Of a stretch of 64,000 nt of DNA, positions 32,371 through 42,894 are shown piece by piece. The notes beneath the pieces are model-generated. The model was not told the origin of the DNA and did not search any database. It saw nothing but the letters and a program-made list of their open reading frames with translations. Numbering within the stretch: the first letter of the stretch is position 1; each line of letters opens with the position of its first letter. The translations under genes and the position numbers were made by a program. This DNA comes from Nemertoderma westbladi. Lineage: Eukaryota > Xenacoelomorpha > Nemertodermatida > Nemertodermatidae. Location: contig JAUCBJ010001062.1 in the NCBI GenBank assembly GCA_032718475.1, forward strand, positions 36,993-100,992, in the 5' to 3' direction.

Positions 32371-32680
32371 AAAAGAAGCAGGTTACAGTGGTGGTGTTTT
32401 CTAACCAAAACAATAAACTAATCTCCATTACTTAATTAACGGAAAGGAGCAGGTTACAGTGGTGGGCTTTTCTAACCAAAACAATAAACAATATCTCAAT
32501 AACATAGGGTATTTCATACTTATAGTCTTATTTTTGCAATACGAAAATACCAGAGGTACGCATATGAACTATAACACACCTCAATATTAATTTCTCAATT
32601 TTGGGAAAGGAGCAGGTTACAGTGGCACGTTATTTTAACCAAAACAATAAAGTAAACACAATAGAACAGGTTACAGTTTT
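32371..32680 (+). repeat. Dispersed direct repeats 'aggttacagtgg...aaccaaaacaataaa'
   Basis: The core appears at about 32379, 32451 and 32612, with a shorter form at 32667. The first two are in a tandem of about 72 bp. The inverted 20-mers at 32350 and 32550 bracket the first two copies. Confidence 0.75.
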
Positions 32681-33669
32681 ATTTTTGAGAGTAATCAGCT
32701 GTTGTTATTTGCGTCCAATTTCCCCTGGAGAGGGATGAATTTTTATTGCGTCCAGTCCCCCCCCCCCCCCCTATCTTGAAATCAAATACCAAAAATATAT
32801 TTATTATATGAACAATCTATTTGGAAATTGTAAGTTCGGCCTCTCTTTACCATAAGCTAAGTATCTTTACCTGGTGTGTTTTTATTATTTTACCAATTAT
32901 TTAATATGTTTGATAGAATTGAACAACACCGCCCAACACAACCAACTCTCTATCCGCCTCGAGCATCGAGAATACGAGAAACTCGATCGAAATACCTGCT
33001 TATCCCAGTAGTATCCGTCCGTAGTCACCGGACCGCTGCGGTTTACTCCCGTAGAACAGTAGAATTCCCGCAGCTTCTGACCCAATTCGACAACGAATTC
33101 GCTTCACACTTTCGCGTCACAGAGAACGTAATCCAGTGCGATAACGTCTGCCCAACGTTCAACCATTTCCCCCAGGCGATCCCAGGATCCGGGCCGCTGC
33201 TAAACCCAGATTGCAATCCTCGTCGATTCGTCCAGTCATCGACGTATGTCAGTAAGTGGGACTCTTCCCACCGCACTCCAAGGTGGGTGACCAGAGTGAG
33301 GCATGAGGAACTTGGCAGTGGCCCGCATTACGATCTGACCGACTGCCGTATTCCCAGTGTCTGAGTGTAGTAAATACCCAAATAGAATCGTACTGACAAA
33401 CAAGCAATTCCGTAGTATTCCCCCGTTAATCACCTCTTGAAGCAACTCGGCTGCTCGGGTCCAGATACATCGGACTGTCGGGTGCGTTTCAGACAGTAAT
33501 GGTCAATGGAGCGGCATTTGCGAATATTTCCAATGGTTTTGTAATAAATAAGGGGATTCAACAGTTCAATGCTAAAACAAATGGATTATTCCTAACCCCA
33601 CCCCAATACAGCAATATACCTAACAGTATATAGCTTAGGTACCACAGTCTGACAGTACCATAATCAGCA

Positions 33670-33740
33670 CAGTCAGCCTACGCTAATTTCACAACAAAGT
33701 ACTTGTCATGGCCTGTGTGTAGTAGGCCATGGGTGGTACC
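33670..33740 (-). repeat. Inverted repeat, right arm
   Basis: Partner of 31638-31703. Arms about 2.0 kb apart could be ends of a decayed DNA transposon or two opposed copies of a dispersed repeat. No matching target duplication was identified. Confidence 0.8.
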
Positions 33741-34515
33741 TACGGTGCGCACTACAATGGCAGTACAGCAATACGGCTGTACGGTGTACCGTGCCAATGA
33801 CTGAATGATTAGCGGTAACTATCTAAACTATGACTGTATTATATTATTATTACCGGTGCCGGTACTGGGCTAATTAGGCCTAAACTATAATCACCGCAAG
33901 GGTTATTGCCGGGGCCATGTTTAATTAGATTACATGATATGGCATGTCTGCAGTGTATGGTACCGGCTGACCAGTATTGCAGTATTGACTGATTGCACGA
34001 TTCTCGATTCAGGGATTGAGTACAGCCTGACAGTACCGGTACACATGGTAGGCCTACATGCAGAATTGCAAAATTTGTCAGAAAACCAGCTGATTTATCC
34101 TACAGTAATAATAATTTAACGCATTTTAAATTTGGATAAATAAATGTATTATAACTGCAATAACAGTTACACTGATGCTGCACGAAGGCCCCACGCAAAT
34201 TCTACTTGGAAAATTTTCAAACTTTTGCCAAACAACATGTGTACCAAGTTTGGATAGATTTCATCAAGGATTGGCCGAGTTATTAACGTTTAAAATAAAA
34301 TACTGAAAAAAAACGCGACAGAACGACAGAACGACAGGTTGATTAATGGTACCACTACGCTAAGGCTCACTCACTTCGTGGCTCGCCCCACAGACATTTC
34401 GGAAAGCTGAGTATGTGGCTAACTCAGTATAACCATATTACAAAATATTAGGAAACGAATATTATTCCGGCTGATGCAATAAGCAGCCGTTCTACAAAGG
34501 GATATGTTTGGATGC

Positions 34516-34612
34516 AGTAAATATTAAATAAAATTCGCCAAATATTATTATCGCAAAATAAATTGCTGATACCCTGGCAACAGTTATATTTGCTGCCTCT
34601 CAATAATCAAAA
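34516..34612 (+). repeat. Array-flanking sequence, copy 2
   Basis: Identical by eye to 27052-27148 and likewise followed by the 47-bp array. Confidence 0.9.
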
Positions 34613-34843
34613 CACATACTGCCATCCTAACAAACACATTGTGTAACGGTAAGTCTGTGTACATACTACCGTCCTAACAAACACATTGTGTAACGGTAAG
34701 TCTGTGTACATACTGCCGTCCTAACAAACACATTGTGTAACGGTAAGTCTGTGTACATACTGCCGTCCTAACTGACACATTGAGTAACGGTAGGTCTGTG
34801 TACATACTGCCGTCCTAACAGACACATAGAGTAACGGTAGGTC
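34613..34843 (+). repeat. 47-bp minisatellite, third array (about 5 units), cut by BEL-2
   Basis: The first two units match the start of the second array exactly. The last units read GGTAGGT instead of GGTAAGT. The array stops at 'gtaggtc', where the BEL-2 LTR begins with TGTTGTTG. Confidence 0.9.
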
Positions 34844-35165
34844 TGTTGTTGTGGTATTAATATAAGATACATAATATGTAAGTTCAAAATATAACTTATA
34901 GAAATATAAATGTTACCTATATTAATCTTTGAAATTATTAAATCCAACACAATCGGTGTTGGTAACAATAAATCTTTTTTACACCAAGATAATGATATAA
35001 ACTATATCTCAACTCAATTAACCCGTCACCAGATGTTTTACAATACATCAAACAAAGGTCAATAAACTATACAGTAGTAGTATATGGTATACCTATCTAA
35101 TATCCAAACTCAATAAGCCCATCACCTAATGTTTATAATCTAAACAGTAATATAATAAGCTAACA
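34844..35165 (-). repeat. BEL-2 3' LTR (single copy)
   Basis: 322 bp, from TGTTAGC on the minus strand (35165) to the CA at 34844. A polypurine run adjoins its start and array sequence adjoins its end. With no partner LTR in the window, the limits rest on TG/CA ends, the purine tract and the break with the array. Confidence 0.6.
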
Positions 35166-35174
35166 CTCCCCCCC
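35166..35174 (-). promoter_or_regulatory. BEL-2 polypurine tract
   Basis: Minus strand GGGGGGGAG directly before TGTTAGC. Plus-strand primer position for reverse transcription. It fixes the 3' LTR edge. Confidence 0.65.
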
Positions 35175-35789
35175 ATGCTATCTTCCCGGTGAGAAGATAG
35201 CATCTACCTCTAGTGCGCTACAATTCTGCTGGATCCCGACCTAGTATCGGGTGTGGGGTGGAACTATTTCCGGCTTTCCAGGCCACTCCCTATGGGTATG
35301 ATAATGCTACCCTGGTTTATCTGGCGTCCCGTGTCGGGCCGATCGTGCGCTCCTCCCACACGACTTTTGTTTCCCCAGCACTTTCGCCACTCTAACTCTA
35401 CTATCACCCCAACTCTTACACTCTCGGACCTCTTCGTCCCTCAATCTGCCTCTTACTTCTCCCCCCCCCCCACACTTGAATTGCGTTCGCACTCTCTCTA
35501 TACTCCGCACTCTCTCCGCACTACAACTCAACCTCTATCCTGACCACTCACTCCCGACGAGTTTCACCCCTCCCTTTTGTGCCGTCCCACTCAAGAAGCG
35601 TGATGTCGTCCAATGTCTCGTCCGTGGTAGTATCATAGTCCATTGGTCCCCAGTCCCAGTAGCTAATTGAGAAAGGTTATATGACTATAGTACTTACTTC
35701 GAATATATTTTTATTACTAGATTACTGATTGTTACGTATGTACATACAAATTGCACTTATTCGATTATTTACATTATTTGAATTTGTAT
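35175..35789 (-). other. BEL-2 3' noncoding stretch
   Basis: Lies between ORF3 and the polypurine tract. A perfect 10-bp hairpin (TGCTATCTTC ... GAAGATAGCA) is at 35176-35202. The middle is C/T-rich on the plus strand, with a C tract at 35461-35471. Short ORFs here are not credible. Confidence 0.55.
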
Positions 35790-37862
35790 TTAAGAGTCCG
35801 CACGTCTCGCGTGGTGCCTTCCAGGCATGTTACACCGAAGTCTTAGTTTGTTCCACCAGCCTTTGGGAACCACCTCAAGTCTTTCCCTTTGCCGTCCTCC
35901 TCCCTGGGTCGTTTTCTGGTTACTACCGCTCCTCTGGGATCTGCTTTCTGTCTTCGGACTCTCGACGCAGCCGAGTACCAATGTCTCCCGCCCCACGTCG
36001 TCTTTCGTCCCAAGCGATCTCCGCGGTCTGTGGAGTCGCTGGTAAGCGAACTTCCAGACGTTAGTGTCCCGATCTACGTCGATCTCCTCGCCCCTCTCGG
36101 GCATCGTCTCCCCGAATACTATTCGTGGTGCCGTCCCCGGTTGCTCGCCCAACCTGATAGTGCTCCCCGCGAAATCCATCGCCGGCTCCTCGTGCACCCA
36201 GGCCCGCTTGCCGGGTCTATCCCAGAAGGCCCTCGCCCCACTGGCCGTCACCACCCTCCCGCCAACCCAGTCCATGTCCGAGTGGCCGATCCTCCTGATG
36301 GGCGGCATCTCTCCGAACTCGTCGTCGTCTTCGTCCTCCTCTGGCAGTGGCTCCAACCCCGGTATCCCGATGGACCCACTATGTCCCTTCCCGCCTTGGC
36401 TCTCGCCCGTCGCTCTCCATCCCTTTAGCTCCCCTAGCTTCCTTAGCGGTTGGTCGCCCTCGGCGCCCGCTGGTATGGGCATCGCTTGCAACCCCGACGT
36501 CGACTGCCTTGGTGATCCCACCGTCCATCCAAGTTCTCACCCTAGAGACTCCCCCGAACTCCCTGATGAAGTCCAACGAAGTTCGTCTAAGCCCGCCTGT
36601 TCCTCGAAGCCATAGCTCTACGTCCTGGCCTCCTCCTCCCTTTCCTCTGCTTCTCTCCTCTCCCGTCTGGCAACTTCTTCCAGTCGCTTCGCCTCCCGTC
36701 TATCCGTCTCTAGCTCCTCCCATCTTTGATACGGCGTATCTATCTCCCCGTCTACCAAATGTTGGCTGTTGTAGTACACCGACTCGCCCTTCAGCCCCGG
36801 GTGGTCTACCAGACCATCGAAAGCCGTCTTAAAGGCTCTTCTGTAGCTTAGGGGTGATCCCGATAATAGGAATGCCGCTGGTTCCCTCTCGATAACCACG
36901 GTTATGAATAAGTTAAGCAAACTTATCATTATCCAATCCTCCTGCAGGATATATCGCTTCTGATATACCTTAATCGCTCCTCTTCGGAATTGATACACCT
37001 CTTGTTTTCCCGGCCTCGCTCCCCACTTCAGCGAGTTCGCTAGTTCCGCCCCGTACTCTTCCCTGAACTTCCCCCAGTCCATCGGTTTGTGACATACGAC
37101 CCCAATAACTGGCCCATCGCCACCACTCCGCAATGGCCTGTGTTCTCGACTAGTCACAACCCGTCTGGTGCTGTCATAGCCATGAAGACCTTCTGCATAT
37201 CCAGGAGGTTGGGGGTGTCCGGACCGATGATTCTCTCCGCGTCGTCGCGAATCGCCGATCCCACTTTCGTTGTCGACTTCTCTCTCACTAGGACCTGCAC
37301 CGCCCTCGGCAGCCGGTCCAACTTCGGCCCATCCTTCTTCCCATACGTTCCCAGGTCAAATAGGAAAATGTCCCCATTTGGCGCGGCCAAATGTAGGAGT
37401 ATGGTTCTGGCCGATCCTGCCGATCCTCTCCTTGAACCCTCCTCATCTTCCACGGTCCCTTCGTCGTCTAGGATCATGTATGCTCCCCTGTTGACGGACT
37501 CTATGAACATCTTCCAGTCTTTCCTCGGTGACTCTCTCGCGTACTTTGGAATCCCGAACTTCGCCTCGTCTCCTTTCACTACGTAGTGGAAATGCTCGAA
37601 GATCGCGTTGTCCAGCGACGGCGTCCCGTAGGTCCCGACCAGCCGCTGTTCGTGCGCCCCCCTGAAGTGGTCCTGTAGCGCTCGTGCTGCATGACCCTTC
37701 TCTAACCGCTCGTAGTATCCCCTCGTCCTCTCTTCCGGATGCCTCTTGGTGAAATCCACCAGTATCTCCTTTCCTCCTTGCTCCGCCTTTCTCTTTCGCA
37801 CAAGTTTGCTTGCCATTTCGAACTCTGCCCGATCGCTCACCCTTTGGGTGGTGCCTTACCAA
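35790..37862 (-). pseudogene. BEL-2 third ORF: DEDD-type 3'-5' exonuclease-like, decayed
   Basis: Three segments of one gene. Segment 1 (37840-37154) opens with a basic region. It then shows AYMILDDEG (resembling exonuclease motif I, D-x-E-G), ILLHLAAPNGDIFLFDL and TKVGSAIRDDAERI (resembling motif II), and LLDMQKVF. A -1-type shift near 37157 leads to segment 2 (37157-36618): HKPMDWGKF, SLKWGARPGK, and RYILQEDWIMISLLNLF, where motif III (Y...D) should be, then a charged coiled-coil tail. Stops at about 36618 and 36553 separate a Pro/Gly-rich acidic C-terminus (36521-35790). The gene sits between pol and the 3' LTR, on the same strand and with similar GC content, the position used by env genes. 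No signal peptide or membrane segment is seen, so it is not an envelope. The exonuclease call is by motif pattern only. Confidence 0.45.
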
Positions 37863-38977
37863 GGCGCTATAGGATGAGTGATAGGTTTAGATGGTTTATT
37901 TCAGTTCGATGGCCTATCTCTCTCTGAATTTCTGAGTTATTGCCTATTTTTTACACTACTTAATTATGAAGCTACTAAATGTACCCTAAATCACAATTTT
38001 GTCCGTTGCTTTAATTATGTTCCAGAATTTCCTTTTCTATTGTTACCGTAATTTGTTAATTTTTCAGCCTTATTTTACTTTATTTTTAATTTAATTTTAA
38101 TTCTACTGTCCTACTACTTACTATTGCCTATGGATCATTCTGTTTCATAATCCACATTCTGGCCTACTCTGTGGGCTTGTGCAGTACAACAGTATGCGTC
38201 GCGCGGCCTACACGATTTATCCAGCTGTACTCATATGCCCCCCTCTCGCTACTAACTACTGACTAATATCTATACTATATATACCCCTCTAGCGCTATCT
38301 CTTACTAACTAGTACTACGTACCTTCTTACTAACTTCTAACTCTCTCTAACTAACTAACGGTACTACGTACCCTCTAACTCTTACTCTCTCTAACTAATG
38401 GTACTACGTACCCTCTAACTCTTACTCTCTCTAACTAACTAATGGTACTATGTACCCTCTAACTCTTACTCTCTCTTAACTAACGGTACTACGTACCCCC
38501 TAACTCTTACTCTCTCTAACTAACTAACGGTACTACGTACCCTCTAACTCTTACTCTCTCTAACTAATGGTACTACGTACCCTCTAACTCTTACTCTCTC
38601 TAACTAACTAACGGTACTACGTACCCTCTAACTCTTACTCTCTCTTAACTAACGGTACTATGTACCCTCTAACTCTTACTCTCTCTAACTAACTAACGGT
38701 ACTACGTACCCTCTAACTCTTACTCTCTCTAACTAACGGTACTACGTACCCTATAACTCTTACTCTCTCTAACTAACCAACGGTACTACGTACCCTCTAA
38801 CTCTTACTCTCTCTAACTAACTAACGGTACTACTTACTGCGTACCTAGTTATGTACTTTTATTTATGTTTATTATTTTTTTTCTATTTTATTTTTATGTG
38901 TGTGAAGGGCGTTTCACCCTCAATCCCACCCCCCTCAGTCCAAAACTTGGACGACTAAACTCCACTCTTACTCGATA
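37863..38977 (-). other. BEL-2 spacer between pol and third ORF
   Basis: 1.1 kb without coding signal. About half is the minisatellite at 38350-38840. The remainder is AT-rich. On the minus strand 'cttggtaagg' near 37855 resembles a splice donor, so ORF3 might be expressed by splicing; this is speculative. Confidence 0.5.
38350..38840 (+). repeat. Minisatellite of about 12 units with a four-unit higher-order pattern
   Basis: Each unit has GGTACTACGTACC (an inverted repeat around TAC), then CTCTAACTCTTACTCTCT and a linker. Linkers cycle in the order short (aactaatgg), long (aactaactaa.gg), cttaactaacgg, long, and then the cycle repeats. Units are about 39-45 bp. Confidence 0.85.
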
Positions 38978-41891
38978 CTAAGGTGCTCCCTCTAGGAGAC
39001 AGCACTTCCCTACAGCCCTTCGGTAGGGTTTCCTGTCTTTGGCACCTATCTTGCCACCTATCCGCACTTCTACCAATCGGACTCTTCCGTCCTCGTCGGA
39101 GTAAGTGCCTACAACTCTCACCAACCGCCACTGGTTGTTGATGATGGTATCATCCGTGACGATCATGAGATCACCCTCTTTCAGCTCTCTGTTCGTTTTC
39201 CTCCTTCTGTGAAGCGTGGGTAGGTATTCCTCAACCCATCTCCTCCAATACTCTGCACTTATCGCCTTAGCGACTTTCCAACTCTGGCGTGAGTGTATGT
39301 CATCTGGGTCTACACCCCGCATGTCGATGGTCGCTGGCCTTTCCATTAGGAAATGGCTGGGCGTCAGCACGTCTAGTGACTCAGGGTCATCATTCTCTGG
39401 ATATAGCAGTCTGCTATTAATGATACCCTCACACTTCGCAAGTACTGTCCTTAGCACGTCCTCCGTGACCATATGGGTGTTCATCAGCTTCTTCATCAGA
39501 CGCTTTGTACTACCCACTAGTCTCTTGACACATCCTAGGGTATGCGGTGCATACGGCGTCCTCCTCTCCCACTTTACTTGTCGTCGCTTCATGGCTGCCC
39601 TGACTTCCTCTCCTTCCAAGATATCCAAGGCCTCTGCCATCTCGTTCTCCGCCCCCACAAAGTTGGTCCCATTGTCGGAGTATATTACTGCGATCGTCCC
39701 ACCTTTGCGTTCTCTAAACCTCTCTAAGGCATTAATGAATGCCGATGCGGTTGCATCGTGGGCGAGTTCTATCCCTACCGCCCGCGTGTTATTGCATACG
39801 AAGATAATTCCGTAGTGTTTCTCCGTGTGCCGCATCACCTTGATCTTTATCGGCCCGAACATGTCCACACCGCAATGTGTAAATGGCGGGTCGTGCTGTC
39901 TTACCCTACTTGCTGGTAGTGGTGCCATCTCCTGTATGGCTCGCTCCTTCTTCGCTCGTCGGCAGGTCTGGCACTGCCCCACTACCGCCTTAACTTTCTT
40001 CCTTAGTTGTTCGACCCAAAAGGTCCTCCTTATCTCCGTGAGGGTTCGGTTTGTGCCCCCGTGCAATATCGATTTGTGGGAGTCCCAAATAATCTGGTGG
40101 ACTATCGGCGATCCTGTGGGGATGATGATGGGCTTCGGTGGAACAACGATACTGTTGTTGTATCCCACCCTAGAGTTCATTACTAGGATCCCGTCGTCAT
40201 TAAGTTGTGGCGACAGTGTGATCAGCTCGCTATCCCGTCGGAGATGCTGTTGTTTACCGACGCGTTCCACCTCGTCGCCGTAGTTCTTCTTTTGCTCGTA
40301 GCGGATGACTGCTTTAGCCGCTCCTTCCAGATCTATTGCCATTCTAATCTTCACGTCTTTGCCAACTCCCCTGAGGAAATTCCCGAAGGCTCTCCAGTAC
40401 GCCACTAATTTCTTGGTCTTGTACCAGCTAGAACTGTAGCTAAGGAGTTTATCCGTCGGGTTATCGCACTGTTGTTGTTTTGGTTGCACATCTCTAATCT
40501 CCCTCACCATCTGGGAGTATATCTCTTCTCCCTCTGAATCTCCCTCTTCTCCTTCTAACACTACTTCTCCTGAGCCCGGGTCCACCTTTCTCATCGGCGG
40601 CCAGGCCTCCCTATCGCTCAGAAACTGTGGCCCGTGTTGCCACAATACTTCCTTCTTCAAGAAAGTGTGGCGTACCACGCCCCTCGATAACAAGTCCGCT
40701 GGGTTCTCGTCTGTTGGGCAGTAGTGCCACCTTTCCCGTTCTGTGATCGCCCTTATTTCGTCCACCCTATTCGCGACGAATATAGGGTATCTCGTCCTTT
40801 CGTTATGTAGCCAACCAAGCACTACCATGGAATCCGTCCAGTAGTGTGTCTCCACTATGTTTGGTATTGTATCCATTAGGTAGGTTGTGGCCCTAACTCC
40901 TAGTCTCGCAGCTGTCAATTCTAGTTTGGGAACTGATGCTGAATCTGGTGGCATTGACTTCGCTTTGCTGAAGGCGAGTCTGGGTTTGTGAGCCCCCTCT
41001 CGTTGTACTAAATAGAGTGCCGCTCCGTATGCCTCCAACGACGCATCGGAGAACATGTGTAAGTCCAGATTTGTCATGTCCCCATCCGGGAAATACACTT
41101 GTGGCATGCTGTATGTTCCCATCTGCTCCAGGCTCTCTGTCCACTTATGCCACTGCCTTCTGATTTCTTCCAGGACCTCTGCGTCCCACTCATCCTTTAG
41201 CTTGTATACTTTCTTGAGTATCTGTTTCCCCGTGACTAGTAGTGGGGATGCTAGGCCTAGGGGATCGTATATCCTTGCTATGTACGACACATAGCCCCTC
41301 TTTGTGTGGATATCTGCGCCCTCCTGACTCAACTGGTACTTCAGTTCATCCGTCTCTCTGTCCCACACGATTCCCAGTGCCTTCTGTTGAGACTCTATTC
41401 TCTTGTTCGCCATGTCCTGCCCCTTGGCTGTTGTGGGATTATCCATGGTCGATCCTGGTCTCTCATCTTTTATCGCCTCGATAAATTCCTTCGAACTGGA
41501 TTGAAATTTGGTAAGGTTGAAGCCGGATCCTTTAAGGATGTCGCGAACCTCGCGCCCTGTGTCCAGTAGCTCCTCAACCGTATTTCCAGACTCCATCCCA
41601 TCGTCTACGTAGAAGCCGCGTCGAATCATATCGACGGCTCTAGTGCTGTACTTATCTTCCTTTCCCTTTACTGTGTCTCTTACGGCCATAGTCGTCGTGA
41701 AAGAAGACGACTTGGCTCCCATATTTTGTACTATCATCTTGTACATCGGTATTGTCGACGGTTCCACGTCGCCGTCGTACCATAGGAAGCGTTGACTGTC
41801 ACTATCCTCTTCCGTCACACGGACTTGGTTGAACATGCCTTCTATGTCACAGGTGAAGGCGTGTTTTCCATTCCTGAATCTGAGTAGGACC
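38978..41891 (-). CDS. pol: BEL-2 pol, distal part: RT, RNase H, integrase
   Basis: Open from the BEL-3 insertion site to a TAG at 38978. The first listed Met (41836) is internal; upstream codons read HAFTCDIEGMFNQV. RT box FYVDDGMES. RNase H shows HMFSDASLEAYG, HYWTDSMVVLGW and ENPADLLSRG. The integrase zinc region has HGGTNRTL and CQTCRRA. The core has GVDMFGPIK and IYSDNGTNFVGAENE. Where most BEL integrases have GGVWERLV, this reads LGCVKRLV, so the catalytic Glu is Lys (codon at 39524-39526). The C-terminal beta domain ends GKCCLLEGAP. It is intact as a frame, but the integrase is probably dead. Confidence 0.9.
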
Positions 41892-42894
41892 TGTAAAATG
41901 CGGAACTAATATCGCATTTCGTTTATGTAGTTAGTGTGTGATTTTCTAACTTGTTTAAAATAATCCGGACTATAATTAGGGAGAATTAACGTATTTATAC
42001 CTTATCTAAAAGGCTAAAGCATTGGCAATATTTAGGCCCATTATTGTGACAAACGAATAAATAACAGATCGGATTTATATTTATACTGACCATGATATAT
42101 CAAGGGTGAAATCACTAATACTAATTAATATACTATCGCCTTGGGGCGAACAGGAAGATCCACACGAAACCGAGTAGGGATTGAAGTGACAGCCGTCGCT
42201 GAATAAACAGGCTGCGGTCTTCATAGATACCAGGTGATTTCCCGCCACGCGTTCGTCCTTATTGCGTCCTCCACGTCATTCCGAGAGAAACTCCGGTGAC
42301 CCAAGACCTCGCCCTTTAGTGACTAAGGGCGTCCATGCTTCTCATAACAAGTTTATAAGAAAATAACTAAACCAAATCTCATTATAATTGCCGTAAGAGT
42401 GGCGCTAAAATACGGTAACTTGTCCCGTATTCTCTGGAAAATATAGCCGGATACCAAATATAAATGAATCAAATAAAAGGATAAAGAATAACGAAATATT
42501 AAATATATTATTAACGATATTAGATAGTCGTTAATATTACTAGCAAAAAACAAACAATGAATATTATTTTTACTCAACTCTAAAAGCTAATCAATGATAC
42601 ATAGAAAAACAGAGCTTTAATTGATTTTGAAAGTAGCCAATCACAGATACATTCCCAATAGTACCATTAGCTAAGCTACATATAAACAGCTGTTTGTATA
42701 GAGTAACAAGAATTCTCTACCTAATTATAATTAGAGCATATCCCTTGGCGTGAGCAAAGCTCCGAAGGGAAACCAATAATGAACACTATGATAATAATGC
42801 AAATGCGACTGGACAGTCACAATTATAACTTTACAACCTATACATTTGATTTGAAATAAAGACTTATTTTACAAGGTGCGCGTAGAATCTTACA
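41892..42894 (-). repeat. BEL-3 3' LTR
   Basis: 1003 bp. Near-identical to 52589-53605. Adjacent purine-rich 'cggggagtag'-like run (minus strand, 42895-42905) fits a polypurine tract. Confidence 0.95.

Larger units (their letters stand above)
31402..34515. other. 3.1 kb noncoding region with several inverted and direct repeats
   Basis: It contains a 66-71 bp inverted repeat (31638-31703 with 33670-33740), a 20-bp inverted repeat (32350-32369 with 32550-32569), GGTTACAG direct repeats (32371-32680), a C tract (32758-32771), and a diverged direct repeat around 'gtctgccgctag' (31990-32040 and 32125-32165). The stretch 32930-33480 has coding-like composition on the minus strand but several stops, and I could not name it. 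The segment near 34190-34330 ('accaagtttggatagatttcat') resembles, inverted, 31885-31960 and may be a degraded dispersed repeat. Confidence 0.5.

Noticed and set aside
32876-33364. Plus-strand ORF of 162 codons
   Set aside because: The minus strand looks more coding-like there (for example GKWLNVGQTLSHW and GQKLREFY) but is broken by stops. Neither side matches a family I know, so neither is called.
35889-37586. Plus-strand ORFs of 150-180 codons opposite BEL-2 ORF3
   Set aside because: Ser/Pro-rich antisense shadows of a GC-rich gene. No motif, and they overlap each other in several frames.
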